A DNA stretch of 33,922 nucleotides from JBBQWZ01 sp043788745 (GTDB lineage Bacteria; Acidobacteriota; Terriglobia; Bryobacterales; Bryobacteraceae), in NCBI GenBank assembly GCA_043788745.1, contig JAYVTO010000010.1:1-33922 (forward strand), read 5' to 3'. Below the pieces are notes generated by a model, which saw only the letters and a list, made by a program, of their open reading frames with translations, was not told where the DNA came from and ran no database searches. The translations under genes and the position numbers were made by a program. Position 1 is the first letter of the stretch. Every line of letters starts with the position of its first letter. Positions 31,101-33,922 of this stretch are shown piece after piece.

Positions 31101-33714
31101 TGATGCGGCCCTGATAGGTACCGGCCGCCAGCGATCCCGGTGTGGCGATGACGGTAAGAGGCACCGGCGTGTTCGGCGTAACACCGCCGTTGGTCGGCGT
31201 TACGCGGAGCCAAGGGCCGCCATTCGTGGTCGTCGCGGAGGCTGTGAACGAGAGCGCGGCGTCACCGGAGAGTGTGACGGTGGCCGCACCCGATGGCCCG
31301 GCTGGGATGAGCGCGAACGTGAGGCTGGTCGCGTCGACCGAAAGCTGTCGTGTCGACTGACTGGTGGTGCTCAGCGTCACCGGAATGTTAAGGGTCTGGC
31401 CGAGAGCCGGGACGGAGACGGTAATCGCACCGGTGAACGTGCCGACACTGGTCAACGTGGAGGGATTGATCGTGATCGCGATGGTCGCGGGAATCGTTCC
31501 GCTGGAGGGGCTGACGGAAAGCCACGGTTGGTTGGCGGTGACGGTGAAGGATTGCCCGGCAATGCCAGTTGTAGTGAGTTGCACTGTTCGGATGGGCAAC
31601 GACGGGCCTCCGGCAATGCCCGTTGCGGTGATTTGGGTCGGATTGGCCGTTACGTTTGGCAGGCCGGTCACGAGCCTGCGGACGCGATTGTTGTTGTAGT
31701 CCGCGATCAACGTGGTACCAGCGGCGTCCAAGGCAATCCCAACCGGCCGGTTGAGCAGAGCTTGCGTTGCGGCACCGCCATCCCCGGCGAACCCGGCAAC
31801 TTGCGTCTGCGATCCTGCGATGGTGCCGATGATGCCTGCGCTGACTCTTCGTATGCTGTGATTGAATGCGTCCGCGATGGACAAGTTGCCGAAAGCATCG
31901 AGCGCGAGGCCGAAGGGTTGAACCACTGCACTTGTGGCTAGTCCGCCATCACCTTGGATTGTGCCGCCGCCGGCGAAGGTTCGGATCGTTCCGCCAACGG
32001 TGAAGCGCCGGACGCGAAAGTCGGCCGGATCCGACACGTAGATAGTATTGAACGAGTCGATGGCCAAACCAAGGCCGTTGGTCCCGACGAACGCCGCCGC
32101 AGTCGCTGGACCGCCATCGCCGGTGCCGAAATTAACCGCCGCACCGGTGCCGGCGACGGTCGTGATGATCCCTTGCGGGGAGACCCTGCGAACCCGATTG
32201 GTCGCAAAGTCGCCGATGTAGAGATTGCCGCTCAAGTCGAAGGCAATGGTGGTGGCATTAATTCGAGCGGTCGTCGCGAGCACGTTCTCAGCCAAGGATT
32301 GTCCTCCGCCAGCGATCGTGGAGATGATGCCGCTGGTCGAGACTCTTCGGACGTAGGGCCCGTCGGCGATGAAGAGTGTTCCTTGGGAGTCCGTCACGAT
32401 GTGGTTGACGTTGGACAGCGGAGCGTTCACGGCCGGACCTCCGTCGCCGGCATTTGTTGTGCCGCGCGCGCCGTTGCCGGCGTACGTGGTGATGATTCCC
32501 CTGGAATCTACTCGTCGGACTCGCAGGTTGCCTTGATCGGCAATATAGAAGTTTCCGAACGGATCAAACGCGACGGAGGACGGGGTTAATAGATTCGCAA
32601 GCGTTGCCGGGCCGCCGTCACCGGAGAAGTTGGAGGTGCCGCTGCCGGCAAAGGTCGCGATGATCGACGCCGTAAAGCCCGAGGTCGCCACGCTGCGAAC
32701 GCGCAGATTATTCGTGTCGGCGATGTAGACTCCCGTGGAATCGACGGCGACGCCGGCGGGCGAATCGAGTAGGGTGCTCTGCGACGTCGCGGAAGTCCCG
32801 TCGCCCCCGAAACCCGACTTACCGCTGGTACCGGCGAAGACATTGGTAGCCGCGCCATTCGGCGTCACGCGCTCTATGATGTGGCATGATTCCACGGCGA
32901 CGTAGAGGTTGCCGCCGGTGTCTAAGGCGATTCCGCCGGGGAGGGGCACTGGGATCGTGCTGGTTGGCAGTCCTCCCGCTCCGGGACAGGTCGCGGTGCC
33001 ATTGCCGGCGTAAGGCTGGATGATACCTTGCGGCGTCACGCGGCGGATGCGGCTATTGCCGGTGTCGGAGATCAAGAGGTTGCCGCCGCTATCCACCGCG
33101 ACGCCCACCGGGAAATTCAGGGAGGCTGCCGTGGCCAGGTTGTTGTCTCCCGAGAAACCGGCGATTCCGTTTCCGGCGTAAACGGTGGAGACGCCTTGCG
33201 GCGTTACTCTGCGGATGCGGTTATTTCCTGCGTCCGCGATATACAAATTTCCCAAGGAATCGAGCGCGATGCCTTGCGGCGATTTCAGGCCGCTGGCGAC
33301 GGTCGTGATGTTGCCCGAGGTGTCGACTCTACGAACGCGACTGTTGCCTTCTTCGGATATATAGAGGTTGCCGGCGGAATCGAGGGCTAAGCCAGCCCCT
33401 GGGTTGAGCGAGGCGCTGACGGCAGGTCCGCCGTCGCCGGACAAGCCGCAAATTCCATTGCCGGCGACAACCGACAAGATCGCGCTTGAGGTGCTCGCTT
33501 TGGTGACCAGGCAATTGGTCGCATCGCTAATATACAGACTGCCCTTGCCATCGGCCAACACGGCGCGGATCTGGCCGAGAGGCGCGCTTGTCCCGGCAAT
33601 GGGTCCGCGCGGGAACAGAAAGTCAGTTCCGGCGACTGTCGTGATGATGGAGCCCTGGGCGAGGCAGGAGGCGGCGGTCGCAGACAGAATGAACAAGAGC
33701 TTGAACACGAACAC
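28153..33714 (-). CDS. Giant exported NHL-repeat protein with BACON-like and Solibacter-type C-terminal domains
   Basis: The 1,853-residue protein has a signal peptide (MFVFKLLFILSATAASCLAQ). Residues about 22-700 hold roughly eleven NHL repeats of 50-60 residues (GLALDSAGNLYISEEGNSRV, RRV, AGNG, FSGDGGPA), enough for one or two beta-propellers. About four BACON-like beta domains follow (WLSVSPSSGTIP, WLRVTPTNGG, WLNVTNASG, WISVQPS). Next come an IPT-like plus TIGR03437-like segment, an Ig-like domain with a VSIDQGIGSV strand, and a second TIGR03437-like segment at the end. Such proteins are a hallmark of Candidatus Solibacter relatives. The role may be surface binding or a scaffold. No membrane anchor is seen. 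Confidence 0.88.
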   Translation of the reverse strand: MFVFKLLFILSATAASCLAQGSIITTVAGTDFLFPRGPIAGTSAPLGQIRAVLADGKGSLYISDATNCLVTKASTSSAILSVVAGNGICGLSGDGGPAVSASLNPGAGLALDSAGNLYISEEGNSRVRRVDTSGNITTVASGLKSPQGIALDSLGNLYIADAGNNRIRRVTPQGVSTVYAGNGIAGFSGDNNLATAASLNFPVGVAVDSGGNLLISDTGNSRIRRVTPQGIIQPYAGNGTATCPGAGGLPTSTIPVPLPGGIALDTGGNLYVAVESCHIIERVTPNGAATNVFAGTSGKSGFGGDGTSATSQSTLLDSPAGVAVDSTGVYIADTNNLRVRSVATSGFTASIIATFAGSGTSNFSGDGGPATLANLLTPSSVAFDPFGNFYIADQGNLRVRRVDSRGIITTYAGNGARGTTNAGDGGPAVNAPLSNVNHIVTDSQGTLFIADGPYVRRVSTSGIISTIAGGGQSLAENVLATTARINATTIAFDLSGNLYIGDFATNRVRRVSPQGIITTVAGTGAAVNFGTGDGGPATAAAFVGTNGLGLAIDSFNTIYVSDPADFRVRRFTVGGTIRTFAGGGTIQGDGGLATSAVVQPFGLALDAFGNLSIADAFNHSIRRVSAGIIGTIAGSQTQVAGFAGDGGAATQALLNRPVGIALDAAGTTLIADYNNNRVRRLVTGLPNVTANPTQITATGIAGGPSLPIRTVQLTTTGIAGQSFTVTANQPWLSVSPSSGTIPATIAITINPSTLTSVGTFTGAITVSVPALGQTLNIPVTLSTTSQSTRQLSVDATSLTFALIPAGPSGAATVTLSGDAALSFTASATTTNGGPWLRVTPTNGGVTPNTPVPLTVIATPGSLAAGTYQGRITITGPNSNQTFLIAVTMTVGTPRPVVEVTQTGLSFTAVSGVNFALSQRFSFLNSGSGTMPYAVSSTTTTGARWLNVTNASGIINRPLTELVNVDVGVSTASLAPGTYFGRVQVDSSTAANRSKSVIVVLTVLPSNANPAPDIRPSGVAFTGFAGQSPGSKSVAVSNLANKQLTLGSSVSYTGQVGGWISVQPSDISIGSGASQSIQIQPNFAKLTAPGAYRAIVTLRFDDGSFRPITVLAIVGRTDTLANGASLDGQAGDVDRSAVANCTPSNLFVNARQVPFSGGGIATFPGVISAEVFDDCTNPITDRPARVRAQFTPGVTLDLSPDGTGLWTGTWTPTGTAANTVLKLTADLSPLRSDTFEAPVLSLVAGPDSAPQLTNAPLRAATLTEGPFAIGDLMLLRGIRFTKSTTAATSPIPQTTLNNTFVLLNGVQLRLLYVDQTRIVAQIPLDATLPFNAQIIVSNNDLGTDTFSRDVIISAVNPSVFARDANAGQGQSLVYKMNTAGNAGVLADANNPALPGDTLIIYATGLGAVDGAGLAAKLQEFTIMETKTTVSYAGLARPGNYPTGGAPRVLDLVATSPEAGLYQINATVPANIAVSPDPSFAAAGSAASGNFATGTVPIVIISDGSRSEPQTQPDGQRTIVVSTTVAAPVISSFTATSSTITVGQSSTLAWTVTGADSVSIDQGIGSVLATSTRTVSPATTTTYTITARKAGLASVTRAVTVTVNPVVNLNRPFIGAGGVVTAAGSTLQITPLGLASIFGARFTTGSAQNWDGANLRTTLNGVSVTIDGRPAFPIFVGPDFINVQVPDATTRGMVDVTVTNAVGTSDPVRVLLSDRAPEFKSWGASPYVEATRDGCPNPACNVAPPGTAGLGSATPARPGENINLWALGFGASNPAILAGTIAGVPQRVPVTVTITIGGTPAVSQFGMFLLGVGLYQINIQVPNLPDGEYPVVATVGEQPLLTRKDGVALRLAIKR

Positions 33715-33793
33715 CTCAATGATGGATTACAGCGCAATCCTAACAAACGTCGAGTCATGGCGCTAGCCACTGTTACTCCGGAGCCTGCTATCG

Positions 33794-33843
33794 TGTCGAG
33801 GCGCGACCGTAAGGTCGCGCGTTCCCCGCCCTTCAAGGCGGGG
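33794..33843. repeat. REP-like palindrome followed by a second hairpin
   Basis: GCGCGACC-GTAA-GGTCGCGC (33801-33820) is a near copy of the repeat at 18395-18414. Directly after it, CCCCGCC-CTTCAA-GGCGGGG (33824-33843) forms another perfect stem, similar in design to the hairpin at 21250-21268. A weaker relative (GAGCCGCGACCAAAGCGGCC) runs to the window edge near 33897. They lie upstream of the NHL gene start and do not look like a terminator. Confidence 0.7.
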
Positions 33844-33922
33844 ATGCCAACGCCCCGGCTGCTGAGCCTATTTTCCAAGCGAACTGCACCAAATCCGAGC
33901 CGCGACCAAAGCGGCCCGAAGG

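Noticed and set aside
31938..33500. Repeating DNA that might suggest a CRISPR or satellite array
   Set aside because: The periodicity matches about 150-180 base NHL protein repeats in one open frame, and the copies diverge at synonymous and other positions.
33824..33843. Terminator at the right end
   Set aside because: The hairpin is strong but has no T-run on either strand and lies upstream of the NHL gene start, so a dispersed palindrome fits better.

Overview
The window looks like a piece of an Acidobacteriota chromosome close to Candidatus Solibacter / Bryobacter. This is inferred from content: GC-rich DNA, a giant NHL-repeat protein with BACON-like and Solibacter-type (TIGR03437-like) domains, a DUF885 protease, Uma2 proteins, a PEP-CTERM-like remnant, and many small toxin-antitoxin remnants. 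No rRNA, tRNA, CRISPR array, phage or insertion sequence was recognised.

Left part (1-10.1 kb): two GT-C type membrane glycosyltransferases, a DUF885 metallopeptidase, a cNMP-binding/DUF1003 membrane protein, and a scatter of toxin-antitoxin type genes. VapBC is intact and has a perfect palindromic operator. HicB is intact but its HicA partner carries a one-base frameshift. A DUF433 antitoxin gene is cut short. One Uma2 gene is intact and a second is frameshifted.

Middle part (10.1-18.7 kb): a secreted glycerophosphodiester phosphodiesterase, a small exported protein, then a leftward group of an 88-residue Cys/His protein, a molybdopterin oxidoreductase with a leaderless-looking promoter, and a lipoprotein whose C-terminal domain also forms the tail of the second glycosyltransferase. 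Next comes a decayed patch (deleted nucleotide cyclase, DUF2442 fragment, orphan HicB). It is followed by a bc-type complex made of a Rieske protein and a cytochrome b6-like protein fused to two c-heme domains, then a small zinc-finger protein and a 600-base repeat-rich gap with a PEP-CTERM-like remnant.

Right part (18.7-33.9 kb): a two-domain GH3 (NagZ-like) enzyme and an MBL-fold hydrolase. Then comes the most striking unit: a decaheme c-type cytochrome (DmsE/MtrA-like) translationally coupled to an outer-membrane beta-barrel, followed by a small membrane protein. This looks like a porin-cytochrome electron conduit. A rightward operon follows (two paralogous alpha/beta hydrolases, an exported PQQ-type beta-propeller, an exported YHS-like protein). 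The window closes with the 1,853-residue NHL-repeat protein and a palindromic repeat cluster that also occurs near 18.4 kb.

Together the redox genes (Rieske/cytochrome b-cc, decaheme/barrel, molybdoenzyme) suggest a respiratory chain that may pass electrons across the outer membrane. Which donor or acceptor is used cannot be told from the sequence.
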